Part shown: one piece after another, positions 27,772-37,479 of the stretch | Numbering within the stretch: the first letter of the stretch is position 1 | Layout of the letters: the number at the start of each line of letters is the position of its first letter | From: a bacterium | GTDB taxonomy: Bacteria; Patescibacteriota; Patescibacteriia; S139-126 | NCBI GenBank assembly: GCA_030666865.1 | Contig: DAOUWZ010000005.1 | Location: 1-54,360, forward strand | Length of the DNA: 54,360 nt | Direction of reading: 5' to 3' | The notes under the pieces: generated by a model | The model's database searches: none | Seen by the model: the letters and a program-made list of their open reading frames with translations, nothing else | Told to the model about the DNA's origin: nothing | Made by a program: the position numbers and the translations under genes

Positions 27772-28638
27772 ATGAAACTACAACAGAAAACAATTACAAA
27801 ATTTCGAGAATTGATTAACGAGGAAACAGAATATAGGAGCGGACCAGCGCTAGTGGCGTTTTTTAATGATCTTGGCTCCAGTGACTCATACGGACAAGGA
27901 TTCCCTTCAAGATGGGTGTACACAGAAGACAGGTTGAAGGCTTTCAACGGAACTTCAAAAATGAACGAATGTATAAAAAGAATCTTTGCACCGATAAATT
28001 TTGTTGGTGATTTTAAAACTTTAGATAAGCATATTACTGATTTTAATCAGTATCTTGCGTTTGACGGATACAAAATTACAAGAAAAGGTCAGGTTGTAGT
28101 AGTTGGCAAATGCTCTGAATCGGATTTTGATAACGAAGTTGATGACAGTGAATCTGAGAATGAATTTATCGCGAAGGAGTTTAAAAAAGTAGCACTTAAC
28201 AAATTATGTTTAGATTCTGCGGTCACAAATGTATTACAACAACGTTTGAATGAGATTGAAAAATGCCTTAGCAAAAAAGCGGCTCTATCAGTAGTGATTT
28301 TATGTGGGGGTACATTAGAGGGTATTCTGATTGGAATGGCAAGTAAATATTCAAAAGAATTTAATAAATCAAAATGTGCATGTAAGAAGAAGGGTAAAGT
28401 TTTGCCGTTTTCAGATTGGAACTTGTCAGGTCTTATCGATACTGCTAAAGATGTCGGGTTGTTAGGTGAAGATGTGAAAAAATATAGTCATGCATTGCGT
28501 GATTTTAGGAATTACATACATCCGTATCAACAAGTGGCAAGTAGTTTTAGTCCACATAATCATACTGCAAAAATTAGTTGGCAGGTGTTGCAAGCAGCTA
28601 TATATGAAATATTTGAATATGAAAACAATAAAGAATGA
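27772..28638 (+). CDS. Uncharacterised protein, possible C-terminal HEPN-like domain
   Basis: Starts right after the preceding stop; RDFRNYIHPYQ (Rx6H). Confidence 0.55.
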   Translation: MKLQQKTITKFRELINEETEYRSGPALVAFFNDLGSSDSYGQGFPSRWVYTEDRLKAFNGTSKMNECIKRIFAPINFVGDFKTLDKHITDFNQYLAFDGYKITRKGQVVVVGKCSESDFDNEVDDSESENEFIAKEFKKVALNKLCLDSAVTNVLQQRLNEIEKCLSKKAALSVVILCGGTLEGILIGMASKYSKEFNKSKCACKKKGKVLPFSDWNLSGLIDTAKDVGLLGEDVKKYSHALRDFRNYIHPYQQVASSFSPHNHTAKISWQVLQAAIYEIFEYENNKE

Positions 28639-28713
28639 GGGGATAAATTTGCATGTACATTGGGCATATTGAGTAAACTCAATATTACTTACTTCAGTAA
28701 TTAATTTAAATTT

Positions 28714-29466
28714 ATGTCCCAATACTACAATCCAATCAGAACCAGAAACATCTATGATCCTAAATCAGAAGATATTTTTAAGCTATCTCGTAGCAAAATA
28801 GATTTATTTATAGAATGTCCAAAATGTTTCTATATTGACCGACGACTTGGAACTGGGAGACCACCTGGATTTCCTTTTAACTTAAATAGTGCTGTAGATA
28901 CACTACTTAAGAAAGAATTTGATATTCATCGCGCTAACGATACTCAGCATCCATTGATAGAGAAATACGGAGTAGATGCTAAACCAGTAGCACATGAAGA
29001 TTTAGATATCTGGCGAGAGAATTTTAAAGGTGTGCAGTTTTATCATAAAAAAACTAATTTTATTATCACTGGTGCTATTGATGATCTTTGGATTAACTCA
29101 AAAGACGAATACATAGTGGTAGATTATAAAGCAACTAGCAAGAATGCAAAGATTGAAGCACTAGATCAAGATTGGCAGATTGGTTATAAAAGACAGATGG
29201 AGATATATCAGTGGTTATTGAGACAAAATGGATATAAAGTTTCTAATACTGGATATTTTGTGTATTGTAATGGTGATACTGATAAAAAAGCTTTTGATGC
29301 CAAACTTGAATTTGATATTACTTTAATTTCATATACTGGTAATGATGCATGGATAGAAGATACTATCATCAAAGCACATAAATGTTTGCAATCAAATAAA
29401 ATCCCACAATCAGGGAATGATTGTGATTATTGTGCTTATGTGGAGGCGAGGGGTAAAGTGAATTAA
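28714..29466 (+). CDS. PD-(D/E)XK superfamily nuclease (RecB/Cas4-like)
   Basis: LSRSKIDLFIECPKCFYIDRRL; ITGAIDDLWINSKDEYIVVDYKATSK; C-terminal CDYCAYVEA. Confidence 0.8.
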   Translation: MSQYYNPIRTRNIYDPKSEDIFKLSRSKIDLFIECPKCFYIDRRLGTGRPPGFPFNLNSAVDTLLKKEFDIHRANDTQHPLIEKYGVDAKPVAHEDLDIWRENFKGVQFYHKKTNFIITGAIDDLWINSKDEYIVVDYKATSKNAKIEALDQDWQIGYKRQMEIYQWLLRQNGYKVSNTGYFVYCNGDTDKKAFDAKLEFDITLISYTGNDAWIEDTIIKAHKCLQSNKIPQSGNDCDYCAYVEARGKVN

Positions 29467-29475
29467 TATTTTTAT

Positions 29476-29988
29476 ATGTCAGAATTAGATTTAAGACATC
29501 CTTCTATACAAGGTTATCCAAAAGAAGAGATGGTGTTGTTAATAGATTTGTATAGATTGATTTCTATATTTGGATCTAGTGAGTATATTTCAACTTTTCG
29601 TAGTGATAGAGATGATATTTCGCATTATAGTATTAATGCAATATTTCGTAATTTTGAATATACTGAGATTTCAAGGTTACTAATTTCATTAGCAGCTCAA
29701 TTACGAAATATACTAGATAATAATTGTGATATAGATGAAAAACAAGAATTTATTGTTGGAGAAATTAAACATCAAAAGAAAGAAGAAAAAGAAGATTTAT
29801 TACTTAGAGATGCGTGTAATAAAATATTACATGCTGAAAATATTAATTTTGATTTAAGTGAAAATAATACTATATATAGTGGTTATTTAAATCCAATAAT
29901 ATATTTATATTCTAATAATTCTGAATATAATTGGAAGGCAAAATTAGATATAAAAAGTTTCACAAAGTGTATTTTTAAAAATATTTAG
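29476..29988 (+). CDS. Hypothetical protein, possibly HEPN-like
   Basis: 170 aa; LLLRDACNKILHAEN. Confidence 0.45.
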   Translation: MSELDLRHPSIQGYPKEEMVLLIDLYRLISIFGSSEYISTFRSDRDDISHYSINAIFRNFEYTEISRLLISLAAQLRNILDNNCDIDEKQEFIVGEIKHQKKEEKEDLLLRDACNKILHAENINFDLSENNTIYSGYLNPIIYLYSNNSEYNWKAKLDIKSFTKCIFKNI

Positions 29989-30033
29989 TGTTATTAGTTA
30001 AGTCGAAAATAAAGCATTCATTAGAATAGTATT

Positions 30034-30405
30034 ATGGTTAAAAAACAAAATGAACTTAAAAGTAAATTTACTAAATTGATCAAAAGTAATAATTTTAGTT
30101 TCGACGATTTATCACAAATATCGACAGAACAAGGAGTGTATATTATTTATAGTAATAGGAATAAAGTTTTACATGTAGGTAGAACTGTTAGAGCAAGAAA
30201 TGGATTAAAGCAGAGATTGACAGATCATAAACGAGGGCAATCTAGTTTTGTTAAAAAAGGGTTGAAAGGTGATAGAGATAGATTAAGAAATTGTCATTTT
30301 AAATATATAGTAGAAGATAATAATAGAATTAGAGCATTATTAGAATGCTATACAATTGGAGGGTTATACCCTGAACATATTGGCTTAGGAAAAAGAAAAA
30401 AATAG
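30034..30405 (+). CDS. GIY-YIG domain protein
   Basis: EQGVYIIYSNRNKVLHVGRTVRARNGLKQRLTDH. Confidence 0.75.
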   Translation: MVKKQNELKSKFTKLIKSNNFSFDDLSQISTEQGVYIIYSNRNKVLHVGRTVRARNGLKQRLTDHKRGQSSFVKKGLKGDRDRLRNCHFKYIVEDNNRIRALLECYTIGGLYPEHIGLGKRKK

Positions 30406-30570
30406 TTCTAGACCGAGGTTTGAATAAGACACCAAGACACCCCTTTTTATAGTGTCTCATTTGTCTCATTCACTCCGACCGAGAGGGGTTGTACTAGTCT
30501 ATGAATGAGTGCTAGAATACCTCTAAGGTTACCACACTACATTGGTACTAGACCGTGTGTGTGAGCCATG

Positions 30571-30604
30571 AAAAAATCAACATCTCACGATGTTGGTTTT
30601 TTTA
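30571..30604 (+). terminator. Intrinsic terminator tcaacatctcacgatgttggttttttt
   Basis: Hairpin + T-run after a gagccat sequence resembling the tRNA-Gln 3' end. Confidence 0.75.
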
Positions 30605-30620
30605 TAGTTCTGAAATAGAT

Positions 30621-30829
30621 AGGGAATCGAACGGGTACGAGAGAGGCAATCCCGCGTTAGCGGGAGTAGACGAGCGACAAATAATCCGAGCTGACGCAGG
30701 ATTATTTGGTACCCCGGGCAACGAAGCCCTGAAAGGGCAAGGCGAAATTCCCTGCCTGCTCCTCGAGTCTGAGCACGAGGCTCACCTTAGAGCGATGACC
30801 GGCAGGCAGGTCGTCCGACTGTGAGGCTT
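30621..30829. repeat. GC-rich hairpin-rich noncoding element
   Basis: Stems at 30651-30664, 30679-30707, 30726-30738; interrupted palindrome 30751-30810 related to the cctgcctgcc family. Confidence 0.55.
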
Positions 30830-30840
30830 TAATAAAAAGC

Positions 30841-30870
30841 AAGCCCGGAAAATTAAAAGTTCCGGGCTTT
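30841..30870. terminator. Bidirectional terminator aagcccggaa...ttccgggctt
   Basis: Perfect 10-bp stem, precedes the 3' end of a minus-strand gene. Confidence 0.7.
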
Positions 30871-30900
30871 ACTATTAAAGATGAAATGGCTTGCTTGTTT

Positions 30901-31860
30901 TTACAAGAGAGTGGAGATAATTTCTCTAAATGACAAGCCTTTTTTAAATGCCTCTACGGCATTTTTTTTATAAAAAACATTAGCGATATCTTCCCAGTCA
31001 TTAAAAGAGAAGAAATTTTTAAGTGAACCATTCGTATTTTGGTTAGGGTTAAACCAACCAAAAGGTACGCCGGCAACTTCTGCCAATTTACCGTCTTTGA
31101 TCGGATCATCACCGAAATAGATCATCCTTTGGCGGCTTTCCATGAGGAATCTAACTAGTTGGAGTTGATTGGTCATTGCACCATGAATGACGGAAAACCA
31201 CATGAGGTGAATTAAATCAAATAAAGTAACAGATGGTTTAATTCGCATTGCTTGTTTTTTTGGATATGCTCGTCCTCTCATTTCATCATCAGTTAGAAGT
31301 ATTGGTGGACAAGGAAGCCCCCATACTTTGAAAGTCTCTTGAATAAACTTCTCATGGCCAGATGAAAGAATGGCTAACTGGATGTTTACTGAGTTATTAT
31401 TTATCTTTTTTATCATTTTCAGGAATTCCAGAATTCCTTTACAGGGACGAGGCCAAGTTTCTCTAATTTCTTTTGCTAGATATTCCAGCTTAGAGCGGAC
31501 TAACATTTCTGTGATAACACCATTTGGATTCCAAGAATTGGCTTGAGGCCATTCAAGTGGATGTCCTTTACCTTCAGGAACCAACCCATTAAGAAGTTCG
31601 TGGTTTTTTACAAAGAATTGCTTGGCTGCTTGGATTAAACTTTCTTTGTTTCCTTTCGAGAGAATTGCCTCAACCAGTTCTCCTGGAGCTCTATTTTCAA
31701 GTCGACCAATTTTGTTGAATACACTCAGTCCCGTATTTCCAAAGACTGATTTAACAGCATGTGTATATGCTTCATTGACGCCGATGCCATTAGGGCTCAG
31801 CTCGAAAGTATTTGCAACACATCCGTCAAAATCACAAATAACTAGATATTCTTGTATCAT
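30901..31860 (-). CDS. HAD-superfamily hydrolase-like protein
   Basis: VICDFDGCVANTFE; LAILSSGHEKFIQETF; MIYFGDDPIKDGKLAEVAGV. Confidence 0.7.
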   Translation of the reverse strand: MIQEYLVICDFDGCVANTFELSPNGIGVNEAYTHAVKSVFGNTGLSVFNKIGRLENRAPGELVEAILSKGNKESLIQAAKQFFVKNHELLNGLVPEGKGHPLEWPQANSWNPNGVITEMLVRSKLEYLAKEIRETWPRPCKGILEFLKMIKKINNNSVNIQLAILSSGHEKFIQETFKVWGLPCPPILLTDDEMRGRAYPKKQAMRIKPSVTLFDLIHLMWFSVIHGAMTNQLQLVRFLMESRQRMIYFGDDPIKDGKLAEVAGVPFGWFNPNQNTNGSLKNFFSFNDWEDIANVFYKKNAVEAFKKGLSFREIISTLL

Positions 31861-32092
31861 GATATTGCCCTCCTATATGGCTTATCAAAAAGTTTATTGT
31901 TAGCAAATATTTATTATTTATATTGAAAAGAACCAAGTGTTATTATTAGTCTTTTATCCTTACTTTTTAGGATTTTTTATTATAGAATAAAATATTATTA
32001 AAAGCAACTTTTTATTAAAATTAGATAAAAATCAACTTGAAAGCATTTATTAAAAATGTTAAATTAAATAAAAGTAGCTTATTAAATATTTT

Positions 32093-32623
32093 ATGGATCC
32101 AAACAATTGGTATGTAATTACAGGCGCTCCTTCAGCTGGTAAAACTACTTTGATTAAATTATTAGAGGAAAGGGGCTACGATGTTGTTCATGAAGTGGCT
32201 AGAGTTTATATCGATCAAGAAATAGAGAAAGGAAAAACTATTGATCACATACGTCGTGATGAATTTTTGTTTCAAAATATTGTATTAAAAATGAAAATCG
32301 AGATAGAAAATAATTTACCAAAGGGGAAAATTATTTTTTTTGACAGAGGTATTCCTGACACCGAGGCTTATTATAAATTATATGGAAAAGAAAATGATGA
32401 ATTTTTAAAAGAGGCTATCGATAATTGTTTATATAAAAAGATTTTTTTACTTGATTTTTTCAATATGCATAAGGATTATGCCAGAACGGAAAACAGCGAA
32501 AAACAAATAAAAATTCATGATTTGTTAGAAAAAAGTTATCTGAAAACAAATATTCCTATTGTTAAAGTGCCAAAAATGAAATCAAAAGAGGATAGATTAA
32601 ATTTTGTTTTGGATAATTTATAG
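32093..32623 (+). CDS. P-loop ATPase/kinase (AAA_28, NadR C-terminal-like)
   Basis: YVITGAPSAGKTTLIKLLEERGYDVVHEVARVYIDQE; FFDRGIPDTEAYYKLYG. Confidence 0.75.
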   Translation: MDPNNWYVITGAPSAGKTTLIKLLEERGYDVVHEVARVYIDQEIEKGKTIDHIRRDEFLFQNIVLKMKIEIENNLPKGKIIFFDRGIPDTEAYYKLYGKENDEFLKEAIDNCLYKKIFLLDFFNMHKDYARTENSEKQIKIHDLLEKSYLKTNIPIVKVPKMKSKEDRLNFVLDNL

Positions 32624-32790
32624 TTTGAAAATAACCATACATCCAGAATGCATTGAACTAATACAATAATTTGTAATGTCAAGATAGTTGATATATAATC
32701 AATAATAGCTATGTATTTGAGATTTCTAATGATCAGATTAGTTTTTTTTATATAAAAAAAATAATAAAAATATTTAATTAAAAAAAATGT

Positions 32791-34248
32791 ATGCCCAGTA
32801 AAAAAATTATTTTGTTAGTAAGTGTAGTTTTTATTTTTGCTATTAGTTTTTTTAATACTCCTACAGAGGTGAAAGCGCAGGATAATACTATTTGCGCGGT
32901 ATATTTTACAGGTATTGGTTGTCCACATTGTTCCAAAACAGATCCTGTATTATTTGAAGAATTGTTAGATCAATATCCAAATTTATTTATCATTGAATAT
33001 GAAATTTATAATCAGCAAGAGAATGGCACACTTTTGTATTCATATAATCAAGAATATAATTCTGGTTTAGGTATTCCATTAGTGATTTTTAATAAAGAAA
33101 CTAATTTTAAAGGTGATAGACCTATTTTGAATAACGCAAATAAATTTTTGAATAAAAATAGCAATAATAAATGCCTTTTACTTGACGGTTCAGCTGTTGA
33201 TTTTGCTTCTTTGGATATTGCTGCTTTACATGGTTTGCCAAAAATATGGCATCAAAATAAAATTTTAATTAAGCAAAAACAAGGTGCTAATGACAGTCAA
33301 TTGTTGAGAGATTTATTAATTAATAATAATATAGATAAGGTTTTAGATAATAAGAATTACAATCAGGTAGAATCTATATCGGTTCATCTTTCTGGAAAGA
33401 GTTTATCTTTTGACCATGCTATTAATTTAGGTAATTGGTTATTTCAATGGAATGGGGAGTCTTCAGATAAAGTAATACAAACAGATGTTTTTTCTGATAA
33501 TATAAATCAAAAAAATAGTTTTTCATCTGATTCAGCTGATGAAACCAATAAGTTGAATCTTACTTGGACTAAAATAATTTCTTTAGCAGTTGTAGACGCG
33601 GTAAATCCATGCGCTTTAGCAGTATTAGTTTTGATGTTGACTGCAATCTTGGCTTACAATCCGAGTAATCGTAAAAACATTATTTTAGCCGGATTAGCTT
33701 TTATATTTTCAATTTATATTATGTATTTATTTTATGGTTTGGTTATTATTAAATTTTTTAAGGTAGTCCAGGCTTTAACTGTTGTACGTTTATGGCTTTA
33801 TAAAATTTTAGGAATAATTGCAATCATTTTAGCTATTTTGAATATTAGAGACTTTTTGAAATATAAGCCCGGTCAAGTAGGCACTGAAATGCCATTATTC
33901 TTAAGACCAAAAGTACAAAAAATAATTAGTGGCGTTACTTCTATCAAGGGAGCCTTTGGTGTGGGTATTTTTGTAACCTTATTTTTATTACCATGCACTA
34001 TTGGACCATATATTATTGCTGGAGGTATTTTATCAGCTTTAGAAGTATTACAGACACTTCCGCCGTTATTTTTGTATAATTTGATTTTCATCAGTCCAAT
34101 GCTTATTATTGTGGCAATTGTTTATATTGGGTTTCGTAAAGTGGAAGATATTAATAATTGGAAAGAAAAGAATATCACAAAGTTACATTTAGTAGCTGGC
34201 ATAATTATGTTATTTTTAGGATTAGTAATGATTATGGGATGGGTATAA
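32791..34248 (+). CDS. Thioredoxin-like domain fused to CcdA/DsbD-like membrane domain
   Basis: CAVYFTGIGCPHCSKTDPVL; AVVDAVNPCALAVLVLMLTAIL; LFLLPCTIGPYIIAGGIL. Confidence 0.75.
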   Translation: MPSKKIILLVSVVFIFAISFFNTPTEVKAQDNTICAVYFTGIGCPHCSKTDPVLFEELLDQYPNLFIIEYEIYNQQENGTLLYSYNQEYNSGLGIPLVIFNKETNFKGDRPILNNANKFLNKNSNNKCLLLDGSAVDFASLDIAALHGLPKIWHQNKILIKQKQGANDSQLLRDLLINNNIDKVLDNKNYNQVESISVHLSGKSLSFDHAINLGNWLFQWNGESSDKVIQTDVFSDNINQKNSFSSDSADETNKLNLTWTKIISLAVVDAVNPCALAVLVLMLTAILAYNPSNRKNIILAGLAFIFSIYIMYLFYGLVIIKFFKVVQALTVVRLWLYKILGIIAIILAILNIRDFLKYKPGQVGTEMPLFLRPKVQKIISGVTSIKGAFGVGIFVTLFLLPCTIGPYIIAGGILSALEVLQTLPPLFLYNLIFISPMLIIVAIVYIGFRKVEDINNWKEKNITKLHLVAGIIMLFLGLVMIMGWV

Positions 34249-34296
34249 GGAAGTTTATAATAGCCATTTTGACATAAAAAGATTTTAAAATAAGTT

Positions 34297-34905
34297 ATGG
34301 ATAAATTATCAAATTCAAAAGTCAAAATAGAATCAGAATTAAAAGAAATTAAAAATGAAATATTAAATTGCCAGAAGTGTTCATTGTATAAAACCAGAAA
34401 ATACCCGGTTATTGGCCAGGGCAATCATCAGCCGAGAATTATATTGATTGCTGAAGCGCCTGGTAGTTGTGAAGATAAAACTGGGAGACCATTTTGTGGT
34501 CAGTCTGGTAAAATATTAGATGAATTATTATATGCGGTTAATATTGCCAGAGAGGATATATACATTACAAATATTTTAAAATGCCGGCCGCCAGGCAATC
34601 GCGATCCTTTAGCAGATGAAATTAATTCATGTGGTGGTTATTTGTTAAGGCAGATAAGCATTTTAAAGCCGCAAGTGATATGTTCTTTAGGTAATTTCGC
34701 AACCAAATATATTATGGAAAAGTTTGATTTATTAGCTGAATTTAAAGGAATTAGTAAAATACATGGACAAGAGTTTTCTGTTAAAAATGCTGATTATGGT
34801 CAATTTAAAATTATTCCCTTTTACCACCCAGCTGTAGCATCTTATCGTATAAATATGAAAGAATTATTATTAGCAGATTTTAAAATTTTGCAAAAATTTA
34901 TTTGA
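34297..34905 (+). CDS. Uracil-DNA glycosylase, family 4-like
   Basis: CQKCSLYKTRKYPVIGQGNHQPRIILIAEAPGSCEDKTGRPFCGQSGKILD; FYHPAVASYR. Confidence 0.9.
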   Translation: MDKLSNSKVKIESELKEIKNEILNCQKCSLYKTRKYPVIGQGNHQPRIILIAEAPGSCEDKTGRPFCGQSGKILDELLYAVNIAREDIYITNILKCRPPGNRDPLADEINSCGGYLLRQISILKPQVICSLGNFATKYIMEKFDLLAEFKGISKIHGQEFSVKNADYGQFKIIPFYHPAVASYRINMKELLLADFKILQKFI

Positions 34906-34948
34906 TAATTTTTTACTAAAGTAATGATAAATAAAGTTTTATAAAAAA

Positions 34949-36334
34949 ATGGGAATAAATCAAAAACTAATAAATCAATTATTTAATTTATCAGATTTGC
35001 CTTTGACGCAGCTTTCTCATACTTTTGCCCAAGCCTCTATCTGGTATGAAGAGGGTATGAAAGATCAGATCGCTACTTTTGATTTGGTAGTTAGAGATAT
35101 GCCCAAGCATCGGAATTATTTAGTGGCTGGGGGCTTGGAAGAAGTAATAGGTTATTTACTTAAGTATAAATATTCAGATGAGGATATAAAATACTTATTA
35201 GATGGAGGGTTGATTACTAAAAATTTTGTAAAATATTTAAAGCAATTAAGATTTACTGGAGATGTTTATGCCATGCCAGAAGGGACAATACTTTTTCCCG
35301 GTGAACCAATTATTAGAATAACTGCGCCATTGATTCAGGCTGCTTTGATAGAGATATTTTTATTAACAGTCGGAGTTTCAAATATTATTTTTTTGAGTAA
35401 AGCTGCTAGATTACGATCAGCTTCACCGAATAATGTTCCATCATTGGGTATGCAGCGAGCTTATTCTTTTGAATCTGGCATGAAAGCACTTAGAAGCGGA
35501 TATATTTGTGGTTCCAAAATGAATGTGTGGTCTAGTTTTGTAAAAAAATTTGGATTGAAACAATCTGATTACATTATTAATGGACAGCATTTATTTATTA
35601 AATCGTTTAATAATGAATTGACGGCTTTTCGGAAAATGGCTAAATATTTTCCTGATAATACATCAGTAATGATTGATACTTATGATTTTGATCAGGGTTT
35701 AGCTAATGCTATTACTGTCGCTAAGGAATTAAAACAACAAGGATATAATTTGGAATATGTCACTATTGATTCTGGAAATTTGGAAAAACTTAGTAAACAG
35801 GTCAGGAAAGAGCTTGATCAGAATGGATTGAAAAAAGTAAAGATTATTACTGCTACAAATTTGGATGAATATAAAGTTAAAAAATTGGTACAAAACCGGG
35901 CACCAATAGATATATTTGTGGTAGCAACCGAGTATGTCACTATGGCTGATTCATCAAAACTAGAAGTAGTCTACAAAATGGCAGAATTAAAAGATGGCAA
36001 AAATATTCAATATACTGCCAAACTATCACCTGGTAAGGAAAGTTATCCTGGCCGGAAACAAGTATTTAGAAAATATAGAAACGGCAAAATAGTTGAAGAT
36101 ATTATTGGTTTGGAAAATGAAAAATTAGGCGCGCCTTTACTAAAGCAATATATGTCTAAGGGACGAATTATAAGAAAAATTCCAGATATTAAAGAAATTA
36201 GAAAATATTTTGATAAACAATTTGCGACTATTCCGCAGAGGTTATTATCAATAGATAAAGATATAGAGTTTAAAGTGAAAGTAAGTAGGGAGATTAAAAA
36301 AATATTCAACCAAATAAAGAAAGAACATAAATAA
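34949..36334 (+). CDS. Nicotinate phosphoribosyltransferase-like protein (paralog 2)
   Basis: YEEGMKDQIATFDLVVRDMPKHRNYLVAGGLEEVI; FTGDVYAMPEGTILFPGEPIIRI. Confidence 0.85.
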   Translation: MGINQKLINQLFNLSDLPLTQLSHTFAQASIWYEEGMKDQIATFDLVVRDMPKHRNYLVAGGLEEVIGYLLKYKYSDEDIKYLLDGGLITKNFVKYLKQLRFTGDVYAMPEGTILFPGEPIIRITAPLIQAALIEIFLLTVGVSNIIFLSKAARLRSASPNNVPSLGMQRAYSFESGMKALRSGYICGSKMNVWSSFVKKFGLKQSDYIINGQHLFIKSFNNELTAFRKMAKYFPDNTSVMIDTYDFDQGLANAITVAKELKQQGYNLEYVTIDSGNLEKLSKQVRKELDQNGLKKVKIITATNLDEYKVKKLVQNRAPIDIFVVATEYVTMADSSKLEVVYKMAELKDGKNIQYTAKLSPGKESYPGRKQVFRKYRNGKIVEDIIGLENEKLGAPLLKQYMSKGRIIRKIPDIKEIRKYFDKQFATIPQRLLSIDKDIEFKVKVSREIKKIFNQIKKEHK

Positions 36335-36398
36335 TATTTTTATTTGATTTTACTTTACAGCATGTTTTTATGACAAATAAAGATAATAAAATAAATAA

Positions 36399-37457
36399 AT
36401 GAATAATTTTTTAGAACTTAATTTAGAAAATATTCCAGATTACTATCGACGAATTTTGAGTAAATATTTATTCAAGGCTGATTTATTAAAAGTAGATGAA
36501 GTGCATAATGGTTTTAATAATTATTTATTTAGATTAATTGTAAATTTTAAAGGTAAGCATAAAGTTTATTATTTAAAACAAGCACAGAAATATAATAAAA
36601 GAAGTTATTTACAAGGAAAGCCTATTTATCTAAGTCCAACTAGAATTATTGGAGAAGTAGATCTAATATCTAGATTGGAAAAAATATGGCCTATTGGAAC
36701 TGTGCCTAAAATTATTTATTTTGATAAAAAAAATTATATTTTTTTAATGAATGATATTTCTGGAAATGCTAAATTTTTACCTAAAGAATTTGATAGAAAT
36801 AAAGTGCATCCAGAAGCTGGCAGTACTTTAGGTAGGTTATTAGCGAAACTCCATTCTTCTACTTGGAAAAAGAGTGTTTATCCCAAATCAAAAATTTCAT
36901 ATCAAAATAAATTGAAAAAAGAATTATTTGAAAAAAATTGGTCTAAAGGTATAAAAAAGGTGGTTGATTCAAAATTAGTTAATAGTTTATTTAAACCTAA
37001 TAAGTATATTTCCACTTCATTGATTTGGGGTGATCCAATATATAGAAATATTTTTGTAAAACCTAATGGAAAAGTGAGTTTAGTTGATTTTGATCACACT
37101 TTAAAATTCAATCCCTTATTAGATTCAGGTATTTTACTTTCACATTGGACATGGATGTGGTTGAAGCCAAATAAAAAATTAAAAAAAGATTGTGAAAAAT
37201 TTATAAAAAATTATATCAGTAATTATTATAAAGCATGGTTTAAGCATCCTAATTTTGATAGAAAAATTAAAGACGAATTTGATTATTGGCTACCTTGTTG
37301 GATTGGTTGGTATATGCTATCAAGAACAGAAGGAAAATCTGGTTCTTATTTTGAAAAATATCCAACTTGGGAAAAAAAGATTAAGCAATTAGGAATTGAT
37401 TTGATTGAAGGAAATTTATCAGAGCATAGTAGAAAAATAGTAGATTTATTAAAATAA
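36399..37457 (+). CDS. Phosphotransferase (APH/choline kinase-like)
   Basis: LIWGDPIYRNIFVKPNGKVSLVDFDHTLKFNPLLD. Confidence 0.7.
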   Translation: MNNFLELNLENIPDYYRRILSKYLFKADLLKVDEVHNGFNNYLFRLIVNFKGKHKVYYLKQAQKYNKRSYLQGKPIYLSPTRIIGEVDLISRLEKIWPIGTVPKIIYFDKKNYIFLMNDISGNAKFLPKEFDRNKVHPEAGSTLGRLLAKLHSSTWKKSVYPKSKISYQNKLKKELFEKNWSKGIKKVVDSKLVNSLFKPNKYISTSLIWGDPIYRNIFVKPNGKVSLVDFDHTLKFNPLLDSGILLSHWTWMWLKPNKKLKKDCEKFIKNYISNYYKAWFKHPNFDRKIKDEFDYWLPCWIGWYMLSRTEGKSGSYFEKYPTWEKKIKQLGIDLIEGNLSEHSRKIVDLLK

Positions 37458-37479
37458 GATAATTATTAATAAAAAATAT

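Noticed and set aside
28714-29466. Cas4 as evidence of a CRISPR-Cas system
   Set aside because: No CRISPR array of regular direct repeats and no cas1/cas2 or effector genes seen in the window; generic PD-(D/E)XK call preferred.
30555-30824. 89-aa ORF (MCVSHEKINISRCWFFYSSEIDRESNGYERGNPALAG...)
   Set aside because: Runs through a terminator and the GC-rich hairpin element; likely a translation of noncoding repeats.
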